Shown one piece after another: positions 10,853 through 22,604 of a stretch of 60,222 nucleotides of DNA. Source of the stretch: Nemertoderma westbladi (lineage: Eukaryota; Xenacoelomorpha; Nemertodermatida; Nemertodermatidae); contig JAUCBJ010007917.1 in assembly GCA_032718475.1 (NCBI GenBank), positions 1 through 60,222 on the forward strand, read 5' to 3'. Position numbers and translations under genes: made by a program. The notes under the pieces are model-generated. The model ran no database searches. It had not been told where the DNA came from and was given only the letters and a program-made list of their open reading frames with translations. Numbering within the stretch: position 1 is the first letter of the stretch; each line of letters begins with the position of its first letter.

Positions 10853-11138
10853 GCCGGCTTTGTGACAGTTGGACAACACTGATGACCCATTGAGTGTCAG
10901 GGCGCTAATCAGTCTGATTAATTAGGATAATCAATTAAACCCTAATTAGGAGTCGTAAGACACCTATTAGGGTTTAATTGTACTAATAAATTGATGACAC
11001 CTATCAATTAGGGTCTAATTAGCCTAATTGGGAGGTGTCACCCAGGCAGTCTGGCGCCAATGACACCCTATGGGTGATAATTGGGTGTCATATGACACCC
11101 AATGGGTGTCAGTATGGTCCAAGTGTCACAAAGCCGCC
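10853..11138. mobile_element. MITE-like foldback element with terminal inverted repeats
   Basis: The 22-bp ends (10853-10874 and 11117-11138) are inverted repeats matching at 20 of 22 positions; the left end reads GCCGGCTTTGTGACAGTTGG. Inside are further palindromes, such as GGGTGTCATATGACACCC, and several TGACACCC/GGGTGTCA pairs. It sits inside a family-B gag remnant, which resumes at 11139. A second hairpin GGTGTCA...TGACACC lies just outside the left end, so the true border may be about 25 bp further left. Confidence 0.65.
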
Positions 11139-12258
11139 CAAAACCCTACTACTCATGTCCAACTGACACACCAGATCTATTTCTAACACCCTTCTTGCTT
11201 TTGTGGAGGATGTAGCGGACTTTCCGGTTGCGATGGACTCCCGTCGCTTGCTGATTTTACTTTTTTTTTCATGCTTACTTTTTGTACCCATGGTTCTACT
11301 GATGGACGACACCGAATCCTCTGGATTTACCTCGGTTTCGGTGTTGTTCGAGCCCGCCCATCCCACTAGCTTAATCCCTCGCGTATCTACCAGATAGGGT
11401 CCTATGTACACTCTACTGTATGGCACTATCCCCGATCACCACAATTCAAACAGTTCTGTGGCAACCTCTCTTGCCCTCAATCGCTAACTCACCCTGCCCA
11501 AATCGGACTAAATAATGAAGTTGTTTATTGCATCTACCTTTGCTCCCTTCCTGGCTTCATTGAGGATCCTTCTGGTGGCGATGTATCCTCGTCATAGACA
11601 ATCACTCGTCGCCACGTCCTCCTCCTGAACATCTTGGTCTCCTTGTCTCCTTTGGCGTCACACCGTCAGCCTGCCCGTTGCTGTTCCGGTGGGCCGCTTG
11701 CCTCTTGTAGTCAATGGTTGACTGGTGGCCAGTCTGTGGTTTAGTTTGGATTCATCTACCTTTGCTCCCTTCCTGGCTTTGTTGAGGATCCTTCTGGTGG
11801 TGATGTATCCTAGTCGTAGACAATCACACGTTGCCACGTCCTCCTCCTGAAGATCTTGGTCTCCTTGTCTTGTTTGCCGTTGCACCGTCGGCCCACCCAT
11901 TGCCGTTCCGGTGGGCTGCTTGCCGCTTGTAGCCAATGGTTGGCTGGTGCTCCTCTCGCTGCTCCCATCTCGTTTCGACTTGCGTTTCTTGTCGTCGCGC
12001 ACCCGTCCACCTTCCTCCACTCCAACCAAACCATTGTCTTTCGGCAAATCCGGTGTGGTGGGCCAGTACCTCCTCGTTGTCGCTTCTCGAATCGTCGCGT
12101 CCCTGTCACTGGGAGTACACAGTAAACTCCCCCTCTTCGCAGAACTCTGGGGTGTTTCTCCTTGTTCGCTCATCATTGGCGTCGATGATGGCATATTGTC
12201 GGCTTCACAGTTTTTTTTATCCCGGTTAACTCGTAAGGCTCACGTTGATGGTTTTGAC
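11139..12258 (-). pseudogene. Family-B BEL/Pao gag, N-terminal part (copy c)
   Basis: Two frames are visible. 12194-11658 begins MPSSTPMMSEQ and contains TIREATTRRYWPTTPDLP. 11426-11139 has VYIGPYLVDTRGIKLVGW followed by the serine/lysine segment and the start of the coiled coil. A tandem duplication of about 220 bp (about 11533-11753 and 11754-11975) lies between them. The rest of gag is cut off by the MITE at 10853-11138. The start codon lies about 65 bp from the LTR at 12259, as expected for a short leader. It is more diverged than copies b and e. Confidence 0.8.
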
Positions 12259-12856
12259 TGTGACGGGATCTGAGTTGGCACAGGATCCCGACAGGTGTGT
12301 GTTATGTCATATAGTGTACGGGTCACTGCGTCTCAGTAACCACAAAAGGCTGAAAGGCCATAGGCTGGTATAATAAAAGAGTTTAGAGTTTATCGTTGTT
12401 AATAATAGCTGATATATATAACTACTGGTAAAGTTACAGCACAATCAGTATATAGCACTGGTGATGACGGTCAAAACTGTCCGACTTCCACAGTAATTAA
12501 TAGCCAACTGAACATAATTAATATTGAGTAACGGTTTTATACACATTGCTTAGAAAGCTTATTATACATTCCTACTTACATGTTGACCTACCAATAGATA
12601 CACGTTAATTGAACATGTGCTGTCCCGCTATTGGTTGATTTTCTCCCTCTGCCACTCCCTATTTTATCTGGCCCTATGCTAGCTTCTTCCCTGAGATTTG
12701 TTGGTATTTATCTCCAAACTGGCATTATGTTGCCCTACATTCTCCTTGGTAAGCAATATTATATTGGATATAATATTGCATACTTACTGTGATTCGTAAA
12801 TCACTTTGTTCTCCATTTTCTCACTGGGTGGTGTGCAGCAGATGGATTCGCTAACA
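12259..12856 (-). mobile_element. Family-B LTR (copy c, 5' LTR of the element)
   Basis: The LTR runs from TGTGACGGGATC to GCTAACA, 598 bp, TG...CA. It lies upstream of gag copy c on the minus strand, so it is the 5' LTR. A perfect 11-bp hairpin with a 5-base loop sits at 12753-12779. The segment 12361-12460 is the reverse complement of 20023-20120. Confidence 0.8.
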
Positions 12857-13299
12857 AATTAAGTAGAATCAATTCGTCATTGATCTGTAAGTTCATACTG
12901 GGCATTATTCAAATAAATATTTGTCACAATGGGGTAAAGAACTTTGATCCTTTGCTTACGAAGCTCACAAAATACGAAAGAATATGGAACACCATAACAT
13001 TCTAGAACATGCATAGCAGCAAGTCATGCTGGCACTTTAGAACTTAGTATAATACCTTCCATTAATTATAATTGAGCAAAACAATCAGAAATTGAATTAG
13101 AACATTTTTCTGAAACATTGTCGGTACATTGTCATGTACCGATGTGGGGTATTACTTTCTAATGAATCTGTAATTGTACACGGCATAACAACATCCGTAT
13201 ACAATAGGCAACGATGACATGTGTATCTTCAGTATCTTTACCCATTAATTTTTTCTCCAAAATTGGGCTACAAACTCCACTAACTCACATGATAATTCA
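12857..13299. other. Intergenic DNA, nothing recognised
   Basis: AT-rich sequence without an ORF or clear repeat. Confidence 0.5.
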
Positions 13300-14051
13300 T
13301 TATCCATGAGTTTTCAGGACTAGAGCCTTCTTTTCTCGTACTTGGTCCTGTAACTTGTCACGTTGCCAGTTTATAGTTTTGGTGGATGTGGCACTTCGAA
13401 AGCTAGATTCAGAATGTCTAGAGGAATAGTGGATTCTCTGGTGGTAACCGTGGATGAGGTTTGGGTGGTGCTGTCCCGTTTCCAGTGAGACTGCTCCTCA
13501 TAGCTACGTACGAGCTGAATGATTTGAGTGTGCTGTCTCCGGAACTCATCGAGATGTTTTAGATGTTCCTCAAGTTTTGGAACATCTCATCATCATCCTT
13601 TGGAATTAAGTTTGTGTATGTTTGAGCAGAGGGTTCATATTTCCCGATGGCACTCCGAATCTTTAGTAATTGATAGTTGTTTTCACCTAATGAGGTATTG
13701 GATCGTTTTAGAAGTTTTTCGATCCAGGAATTGGCCTTTTTGTTACGAGCCCTTTTAACATACTGAGTATGTGGGCTACATTATGAATATCGGGTTCCTG
13801 ATCAGATTCTGAGTCTGTCTGACAGTCATTTCCACTGGTAGTGGCTGGTTCGTAATCCATCAATCCATCGCTGCCCGTATAGTGATGTGTGCGATCGTGT
13901 AAAACAGATCTTCATACGTTTTGTACTGTGATTGTACCTCAAGCACGATTATTTGGAATTGTCCCAAGTTGGTTCCTTGAACTTCTACCTCAATGTTCCA
14001 AATACCCACTGCAACTTGGATGATTTCAATAGGAGTAATAGACACTTCCAT
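13300..14051 (-). pseudogene. Frameshifted coding remnant, possibly retroelement gag
   Basis: Reading the minus strand from ATG 14051, coding character persists for 750 bp but moves between frames. The first piece is MEVSITPIEIIQVAVGIWNI. Next come an acidic NDCQTDSESDQEPDI piece, a basic ANSWIEKLLKRS piece with YTNLIPKDDDEMFQNL, and a coiled-coil LEEHLKHLDEFRRQH piece ending near 13300. Four or five single-base shifts explain the jumps. The alternation of acidic linker, helical Lys/Arg block and coiled coil resembles N-terminal BEL/Pao Gag, but no diagnostic motif is present. Confidence 0.4.
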
Positions 14052-14640
14052 TTTGGTTAAATCTTATCATATGGTGATTTAATTGACTTGGACGAAGAAT
14101 TTGTAGTTAGATTAGGTTTAAACCACGACTTTATACCAATTCAAATACTCAGATTCTCCTCATTGTGCGTGCTAGTTGAGCGCGGAAGAATGATTTCAGC
14201 CGATTAATCTTGTTTAGAATTTTTCCGGCAGGCGAAATTCCTCCTTTAAATATTTAGAATTCTGCAAGTTCCAGAATTCGCAGGTGAATTTTGCCTGTAA
14301 TATGGATAATTTTGTTACCGTCGACTCCAAATCAGGGTTTTGACGCTGATGTAAATTCCCGGGGGTTACGCTCGATCCCGGAATACTAGTCACCAGAATC
14401 ATTGGTGTTAGAGGAAACTTGAAATTTGTCATGCAGGACGTGAAAAAAGAATAGCTAGGTTGAATGTTGATTTATTCGCCAATTACTGATTCCTCATAAA
14501 TGATCTGATTCTAAATATTTTGGGCTCCCATACACCAAATAATTGGAATAAACACATCACAATAATATACCTACAGTACAAGATAGTTTATTTAGTATTT
14601 TACTTTATAGGATGACAGACTGACTTTATAATAATTTAAC
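14052..14640. other. Intergenic DNA, nothing recognised
   Basis: A short minus frame at 14214-14432 has no family resemblance and I do not treat it as a gene. Confidence 0.5.
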
Positions 14641-14699
14641 CACCCCAACTACGTTTGATACCTATCTGTCCGGTCGGCATCCGTCACGTCTGGTGAGGG

Positions 14700-15340
14700 A
14701 CTGCAGCTTTCCATTAAATTCCGAGTCGTTTTCAGGCTCGTAATAGTTCCGGCGACTGCAGTCCACTCTGTGAGTCTGCATTGGGTGAGGATAGGTGGTT
14801 TCCATTATGTTCTGAGTCCTTTTTCAGGCTCGTAGTAGCTTCGTTTGCCACCAATCACCCTGTCAATCAGTATCCGTCGGGACTGGTGAGGGAATACAGC
14901 TTTCCGTTACGTTCCGAGTCCCTTTCAGGCTCGTAATAGCTCTGTAAACTGCCCTGACACTCCATCTGTTGATGTCTGTTGGTCAAGCGAGGGAATATGG
15001 CTTCCGTTGCGTTCCGAGTCCTTTTCAGGCTCGTAATAACTTCGTAGGCCGTAAACTGCTCTGTTGGTCGTGTAGCGTCGGTTCCAGCCAAGGTATGCGA
15101 CTTTGTGTTGCGTTCCGAGTCCTTTCCAGGCTCATAATAACTCCACAGGCCACAAACCTTGCTTTATCAGCAGTCTTTCGGCCCTTTGCGTGTCCAGTGT
15201 GGCTTGTACTTCGCACATCGAGTGCACTGCTCAGGCAGTCCAAAGTCCAGTCCTGTTCTCTCTGCGGCACCCCATGCTGCTTGGTTCCAAGTCCTTTTCA
15301 GGCTTGTACTGCTCACAGCAAGGGCCCCACTTGGGATAAG
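14700..15340. repeat. Degenerate minisatellite of about 100 bp
   Basis: The core GTTCCGAGTCCTTTTCAGGC recurs with variants near 14719, 14808, 14913, 15012, 15111 and 15285. Each is followed by TCGTAATAGCTTCG-like sequence. Overlapping ORFs here are by-products of the repeat. Confidence 0.8.
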
Positions 15341-15652
15341 GTGTCGCTTTACACTAGGCTATGCCTAGGCTAAGCTGTCAGGAACTCTACCTGAAGCCAA
15401 GTTATTGATTTCTTGAACTTCCGGGCCGCTTATTAACTTTTAAAAGCCAACAATTTTAGAGTCAGCTTTCCAAAAAAAACAGCCTGTAATCGAATAATTT
15501 TGTAGCTATGATTTTCTAGTTTTTTGTTCATTGTACCCGGGTTTATTTAGACTTTTCATTTTGTTCAGTTTATAAAATTGGTAGGTACCCAGTACAAAAT
15601 TGAAAATAACGCAAACACTCCCCCCCAAATCCAGAACATGGCCTCCCATTTC

Positions 15653-16430
15653 TATTACTAGGATCGGCATGCTGCATTGCAGCTGCATTTTTAAGAATGC
15701 TGTGCCGGCTTGTCGACAAAATGGTGCCACCACAACTCCCTATCATCCATGACATTTGCTAGATCATCCGCATCTTCAAGGCCAGTGTCCTTTAAGATGC
15801 GTCTCAAGAAAGTCATGGGCTGTCCACCATGCTTATTCACTCCATGAGGCTGCCAAAGTACAAGATTATGCACTGGCTGGTCCTCACGGTGAAAGCATTG
15901 TCCTGCAAAGCGGAGGCGATTTTGTTCTAGTGCCAAGCTTGGGGGAACCAATGAGACACCTCTAATGTTACATAGTGTCTGGTTGGAGATGTGTGCATTG
16001 TACTTGACGCAATGAACCCGGCGTAGCATTCTTGTGAATGTGCCATCTAGAGATTTGGTGTCCTCAGCAGTTAGAGCCCAGCATGGAGTCCCATAGAGGA
16101 GTACTGGAACTACTGCTGCTCTAAATAATCGGACCTTAAGTTTCCGATTAATTCTAGGTGACTTCCAAATCCTGGAAAGCCTATTCAAGGCTGCCCATGC
16201 CTTTCCCTTACATATTCGAAGGTCCTCACCTGACTTCCGGATCCATGATCCCAGGTAACAGAAGTCGTCCACATGCTCAAGCATACCATCCTTTGAGCTT
16301 ATGCTCATCCGATCAGAGACTTGCTGAGGACTTTCAAAGTTAACTGCCAAAATTTTGGTCTTTCTGGAGTTAATAAAAAGACCAACACTAGAAGCAGCAT
16401 GTTCTAAATAACACTTCCGGAATTCATCGC
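15653..16430 (-). pseudogene. RTE-like LINE, C-terminal ORF2 end (minus-strand copy)
   Basis: The frame 16350-15691 is nearly identical to 1-651. It starts with NFESPQQVSDRM and ends with ELWWHHFVDKPAQHS. Homology continues upstream to about 16430, past the window-edge truncation of the first copy, with a LFINSRKTKIL-like stretch. The tail CTACTAG-type repeat, as a reverse complement, is short (15653-15663). It is 5' truncated like the others, consistent with incomplete reverse transcription. Confidence 0.85.
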
Positions 16431-17767
16431 CCCGGCGGCTTTATTAAGTAAAATTTAAGATTAATTGTTAAATTGCAAGGGACAATAATCGTACACTTAT
16501 AAAATGCAAGCACCGATTACAGTTAAATTATTATTAAAATTATACTTATAGCATGTATCTCTTTTACCTTTTAATTAATATTAAAGTATTCTAAAACTCG
16601 CGCGTGCTTTTGTTTAAAATTCAGACCCGACACGCTATGTGTCAACTTAATGAACGACACAGTAAGGAATTCCTGCCATGTTAGAACCCCTGGCCCTATT
16701 CCTGATTTGATACATTTCTTGCTGTACAGTCCATTCAGCAAATTTATCAGTGATGGTATCGGAAAGTTTGCGAACGCCGACTTGAACGAACTTCCCAGAC
16801 CTTGATATTTATGTTTCTTATTTTCTTGTAGTAATATTAACAATAGGTTTTGAATACTTTGGTTTGAACAGCTTGCTATTCGCATAATGACCGCAACAAT
16901 TTCGCGGAAAATTTGCATTCGAAGAGGCATTGTTTGTGTGAGTTGGTGGATAACCTGATTATTCGCATAACAACCTAAGTGCAAAAGCCCACGTAGAATC
17001 TTTCTGTATGTGACGTCCACCCCTTCTTTGTCCTGTTCAGAGAGACCTCCTACAAATAATCTCGTTCTGTATAAAATCTTTGGCAAAGCGTATGACGTCC
17101 AAAGCTTCGCTATCGTATCTAGGCTAAACCACTCAGGGGTCCAACTAAGGCGGTGAAACTCGTTTGCAATTCCATACAATATGCTATCTATTTCTCCCCT
17201 CAGGTTGTCTGAACTGGAAAACAACTTAACTCCAAGAAATTTGATTTGTTCGCAGGGTTTCATTAGTTTTCCATTGATTTCTAGCACATTCGATTCTTTT
17301 TGTTGACTCGATATACTTATCCATTTAGTTTTTGTCTCCACGATCTCCAGATCTATGTTGGAAGTGCCGTCCTTTAAAATGGTGGCCAGACGTGTGATAT
17401 CGGCCTTGTCCGTTGCCAGGAGTAGATAGTCGTCAGCATAGCAAACTGCGCCTAACCACACTGTTGCTATCGTACATCCAATTTGTGACTCCTCCATTGA
17501 GTACATGATATCTGATGTATAAAAGTTGAAAAGTAGAGGCGACAATATTGATCCCTGTTTCACCCCGTTAGATACTGTGAAACCTTTGATGTCTAACTGA
17601 TTACCAAATTTACAAAACATTTCTGTTACTTCGTAATAATTCATTAACAATAGTGTTGTGAAAGGGTCCAAGAATTTAGCTAGTTTTCTGAATAACTTCT
17701 CATGATTGACGCTGTCAAAAGCGGAGGCTATGTCCATTTGGCAGAGATAGATTGGGACCTTCCTCTC

Positions 17768-18202
17768 CATGCTGGGCTCTAACTGCTGAGGACACCAAAT
17801 CTCTGGATGGCACATTCACAAGAATGCTACGCCGGGTACATTGTGTCAAGTACAATGCACACATCTCCAACCAGACACTATATAACATTGGAGGTGTCTT
17901 ATTGGTTCCCCCAAGCTTGACACTAGAACAAAATCGCCTCCGCTTTGCAGGACATTGCTTTCGCCGTGAGGACCAGCCAGTGCATAATCTTGTACTTTGG
18001 CAGCCTCATGGAGTGAATAAGCATGGTGGACAGCCCATGACTTTCTTGAGACGCATCTTAAAGGACACTGGCCTTAAAGATGCGGATGATCTAGCAAATG
18101 TCATGGGTGATAGGGAGTTGTGGCGGCGCAATTTTGTTGACAAGCCGGCACAGCATTCTTAAAAATGCAGCTGCAATGCAGCATGCCGATCCTAGTAGTA
18201 GT
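17768..18202 (+). mobile_element. 5'-truncated RTE-like LINE nested in the CR1/L2-like LINE
   Basis: The fragment starts inside the CATGCTGGGCTCTAACTGCT segment of the RTE ORF2, keeps an open frame to 18162 and ends CCTAGTAGTAGT. CCTCTC lies on both sides (17762-17767 and 18203-18208), a target-site duplication. The orientation is opposite to that of the host LINE. Confidence 0.9.
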
Positions 18203-18437
18203 CCTCTCGCGGTAGCATTCTATACATTCTAGAATCAATGATATGACAAGGTCAGCCCCATTATTTTTCCTATAGGCCGTCTGCAACCCATGAGTTTTTA
18301 GATCCGTGTAAGTAGTTATCCTGTATGCTATTGCTCCTTCCAATACTTTACCAAACACACTTACGAATGAAACTGGGCGATATGATGATGGTTTCTGGGC
18401 GTCCCTTCCACCACTCTTGTAGATACTGCTTATTATA

Positions 18438-18681
18438 AAACGAACGGATGAAGTGGTAGGCATTCACCAGCGGCAGCATAGTGTAAAGATGATAAAAAAA
18501 TAAAGTATTGAGGGTCTTTAGCTGGTTATATTATATTAGATAAAGATACAATAGTAAACGTTTTCGACCTACCGGTCTGCATCACACTATGTACTGGCAA
18601 CTAACAGGAAAAGGTGGGGTCTATATATATATATAAGTTTTAAAGGGGAATACCTGATAGGTGAATCCCAGAAATTGGCTT
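18438..18681. mobile_element. 244-bp insertion with 12-bp target duplication
   Basis: CTGCTTATTATA flanks it at 18426-18437 and 18682-18693. Removing the insert and one duplication rejoins the LINE reading frame region. The insert has no ORF. It contains (TA)n, an A-rich stretch, and a weak inverted relation of GCATTCACC and GGTGAATCC near its ends. It could be a SINE or a small non-autonomous element. Confidence 0.7.
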
Positions 18682-18884
18682 CTGCTTATTATAGTTTTGC
18701 CTAATAAAGATGGTATCTTGTGTAGTCGCATAGCTACAGCGAAAACGGTCTCTAATTGAACACTCACATCTATGTCCAAGCATTGTAAATGCTCTGATGT
18801 AAGAGAGGCGAAATCTAATGCTTTTCCATGTGGCAGCAGCCTTATTACTCTGGCGATCTCCGTTGAGCTAAAGATTGGGATCAT

Positions 18885-20021
18885 CGCACCGATACACTTA
18901 TCCTGTAATTCGTTTCGTAACGTTTCGACACCTAAGTTCTAATACCTCAGTTCTAATAATATCAATTCCCATCCCATCTCTATCTTCTCTGCTCAACTAC
19001 CGCTACCACAAAGGAAACTTGAGAAAAAGCGCCTGTAATCTCTAAAACCAAGTCATACAACTGAAGAACAGGCTAAATTCATAAATGGCTGTTACAGCAT
19101 CAATTGCAGTTTTTCAACGAAGCACCAGCGCCTACTGGAATTTTTCGGAATATGAATCAAAACTGTTGCCCACCCACACTTAACACCAATTGTTAAATGA
19201 CAATTGAGTTCACTTGGTGCGTACTACTACTCGAATGACACCTGGAGACGGGAGGGGGGCGGGGCTCGTTTGTGCTTAGGATATGAATTGTAATTGCATC
19301 ATTTTTTAAATACATAATATCTACTATTTTTAACTTATACAACTTTATGTCTTCTTTTATTCGTACAGTGCACTTTTTACTTCATAATTAATTATGTCAA
19401 TTTTAATATATTAATTATAATATTATATTTAATAACTATAATATTAGATATTATGATATAATTATAATATTATATTATAATATAATAAGTTAATTATAAA
19501 CAATAGCTGATTGATATATACACAAGTGAAAATAAATGGAGCAGCTGTGTTCTATGCTGCCGACATGCAATGCCTCCAGTTCCATGTAATGGTCCAAATA
19601 TAGCAACAATATTATAGTTTCCTATCTAGAATTCATTAGAAAATATGTGTAATATAATAAAGGCTTCGCAAAACGATAGGAAATCTTACTTCACAAATGA
19701 GGGTAATAAAGGTTGACTGTTTTTTATGAAATAAAAGGACGGTTCCTTATCGAGCCTTCTAGGCCCGTCACTTGTTGAGTAAGATACCCACCCCTATTGG
19801 GCAAGTTGTGGTCTAGTTTCAGTCAACCATAAAAAGACTCATTCATATCTGTAAAATTTACAGGTGGCAGAAATTTGCAAATTATATGAAAGTACCTAAG
19901 AAAGTATTTAAACAGCAAAATGTGATTCTTTTTAATTTTTTCAACACAGCTTCTTTCCAAAAATATATAAATAATATTCCATTTGAAGCCCAACTTCTCA
20001 CTGCTGGTGGGGGTGGGATAA
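18885..20021. other. AT-rich intergenic DNA
   Basis: No coding frame was seen. 19380-19510 is almost pure A/T with palindromic TATAATATTATA-type sequence. Confidence 0.6.
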
Positions 20022-20220
20022 ATAGCTATATACTGATTGTGCTGTAACTTTACCGGTACTTATATATATCAGCTATTATTAACAACGATAAACTCTAAAC
20101 TCTTTTATTATACCGGCCTAAGGCCTTTCAGCCGTTTGAGGTTACTGAGACGTGGCGACGCGTACATTACACGACACAACACACCGGTCGGGATCCAGTG
20201 CCAACTCAGATCCCGTCACA
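20022..20220 (+). mobile_element. Family-B LTR fragment (inner end, plus orientation)
   Basis: This is the reverse complement of 12259-12455 with moderate divergence. It ends GATCCCGTCACA at 20220. No gag follows; a minisatellite begins at once. Confidence 0.85.
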
Positions 20221-20228
20221 ACTAACCC

Positions 20229-20483
20229 CTTATGTTGTTGATGCCTAATACTCAACTCATGTTGGGATTATTCAACCAATGGGAAGTAACTAACCTGAAA
20301 TGTGGTTGATACCTAATACTCAACTCATGTTGGGATTATTCAACCAATGGGAAATAACTAAGCCGTAATGTGGTTGATCCCTAATACTCAACTCATGTTG
20401 GGATTATTCAACCAATGGGAAGTAACTAAGCCGTAATGTGGTTGATCCCTAATACTCAACTCATGTTGGGATTATTCAACCAA
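20229..20483. repeat. 68-bp minisatellite, four units
   Basis: The unit CCTAATACTCAACTCATGTT recurs at 20243, 20312, 20380 and 20448. The last unit is cut by the LTR starting at 20484. Confidence 0.9.
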
Positions 20484-22604
20484 TGTGAAAAGTCCAGTAG
20501 TATACCACCTACCGGATCCTAGTAACGATGTACCTTTCTGTAAGATCTAGTAGTGTATACGGGCTCGTACAGTATCTCACAACAAATCCCAGTCCAGGAT
20601 GTCTAAACAAACAGATACTAAATACGCGAACTACTACTGGCGAGGAACGGAGCCTGGTGTCTATTCTAATACGTGGGTGAGTCAAATGCCCGGGCGAACT
20701 AGACAAAACAGGATACCCGGCCTCTAACCGGTGAGGCAGATGTACAGTCTACAGTGACAGACCAAACTCACGGGAAAACAATCCCCACGCAGCGAATCCT
20801 AACTATCGCTAACGGACCTAAATACCGTAAACTTGCCGCGGTGTGATTTATATGGTTTATATACGAGCTAGTGGATTAACAGACTAGCGTAAAAATACTA
20901 CTAACAAGCGGTAGCAGACAAAAGGGGGTAGTACCTAAAGTAACAATACTGCTGACAGGGGCAAAGCAGTCAAATGGGTGCTTGCCATCTAAAATACTTG
21001 CCGTAAACTAAATACTAAATATCTCCTAAAATTACAAATACGAATGGTAGAACTGCAGAATAAATCCTATTTAAAGTAACCTAAAGTAAACTAGTAGCTA
21101 GCAGGTCTCGAAGGGGGTATATATGTTTTAGGACGTGTGTGTGTGTGTGTGTGTTACAAATAAAACAATTTTGGTGTATCGCCGTCGTACTAGGTTTTGG
21201 TGATTTCTGACCAAAAACAATACCGGGCGCTAGCTACTAAAATAAGCTAGTCGCGCTCTGTAGAACTTTATACTTACAAAATGACGTCAAAGCTCTCTCC
21301 TTCCTATCCACAACTCAACCGGGCAATTACGGTGTTAGTAACTACATCCGTGATCGGCACAAATACCAGATTCTGGTTGTAAGATAAGAAATAGGTGTTA
21401 ATTGCTACCGTACGTTAGCTGATCTGGTATACAATTTGATTCTAGAATTTTGTTGCTGCGGTGGTTAGCAGCAAATACCTATCAGTACATGGCAAGGCGC
21501 GGTAGGATATTAATAAACCTCCCTAGGCCAAGCGAAGTGCTGGTAGCAGAAAGCTGCTCCTTGCCTGATCAAATATTTCGGGCTCAGACAGGGGTGGGCA
21601 AATGTATAAACTACAAAGTGAACCGGTACAGAGCTGTCAGTACTGCAAATCACCAAATTATGGAACTTGTGCTGTCTGCACCTAAAGTGTACTTGCGCGT
21701 ACTGACGAACAGCAATAGTTCACACCTGTAGGAGATACAGGTTAATCCGGGGATTTTGCTTGTTTGCTCCTGTCTAAGTCTAAAATATTCGATCCTAAAT
21801 TTTACGGCGTCCCAGGACGGCGTCACGCTTACCCTGATCTATAGGTCTTACTGCGGACAAGGGCGTCAAACAAAGTCTTACCTTCCTCTGAAGTGGGCGC
21901 TGTATGGCAAGAAGGGGGCATGCTTCGAACGGGCGCGCGGGCAAATCTAATGTGGGCGCTTAGCGTGTTGTGGACATCTTTCCCTGCGTTGCTGACGGCC
22001 TAACGGTTTAGGCAGCCATCTCTCAAATGTTTGGCTGTCCCAAAGGTGGACGAGACAAAATATACATGTTCAAAGTTTACAGTATATTTACGTAATTTAC
22101 AAAGATTTATCAAACAAATTTACTAATAAGTTTCAACAAGAAACTAACAAATATAACTAGTGAGAGTGTTATTAGAAATAACAAGAGTGATAACTGAAGG
22201 CAAACCAGCCCTTATATAGTAAATCTGGGACATAGAATCCGCTAGAACCTTCCAGAGCATTCCATGGCCTCACATTGGAGCAATAAGATGTTCCATGCCC
22301 TATGATTGGCCCAACTCATCATTCCATACGTTGTACGCACCTCATTGGCTTATCTAATTAGATCAAATGAAAATAAATTGCCCAAAAATGCAAATTTCCC
22401 GACTGGGATTCGAACTCATAACCTATCTGTAATGTAACCAACGCCTTAACCATCTGACCACTGCACCATTAGATTACCTACGGGTTTATGTGTACCAATA
22501 TGAATAGGCATATTACATTACTGTAATTTAATCAAAATGCGTCTGATTTTAGAAAGTTTTTACATTAAACTACAAGTGCTACTTTATAGTGAAATAATCC
22601 ATCA
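20484..22604 (-). mobile_element. Family-A BEL/Pao LTR of the older, interrupted copy
   Basis: 2121 bp, TG...CA. It aligns along its whole length with the LTR at 23263-25507 but is clearly more diverged. It carries the same minus-strand promoter elements (TATATAAGG reverse at about 22213, ATTGG at 22276, 22305 and 22345) and the same tRNA-like segment. It is the 3' LTR of the older element whose body resumes at 22605. Confidence 0.85.
22395..22478 (-). repeat. tRNA-like segment inside the family-A LTR (older copy)
   Basis: The reverse strand shows an A-box-like TGGTGCAGTGG and a B-box AGTTCGAATCC. It corresponds to 25297-25372 and 42150-42228. Confidence 0.6.

Larger units (their letters stand above)
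16571..18884 (-). pseudogene. CR1/L2-like LINE reverse transcriptase with two nested insertions
   Basis: This non-LTR reverse transcriptase is read on the minus strand in three blocks. 18884-18694 has IPIFSSTEIARVIRLLPHGKALD. 18437-18209 has KSGGRDAQKPSSYRPVSF and an LQTAYRKNNG stretch. 17761-16571 has MDIASAFDSVNHEKLF, GVKQGSILSPLLFNFYTSDI, the catalytic YADDYLLLA and a C-terminal thumb region. An RTE fragment (17768-18202) separates blocks two and three, and a 244-bp insert (18438-18681) separates blocks one and two. Both are flanked by target duplications, and the LINE frame is otherwise well kept. The endonuclease is absent, so the copy is 5' truncated. Clade assignment between CR1 and L2 is tentative. 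Confidence 0.8.

Noticed and set aside
14867-15373. Several 70-130 codon ORFs on both strands
   Set aside because: They arise from a degenerate minisatellite of about 100 bp and lack any family resemblance.
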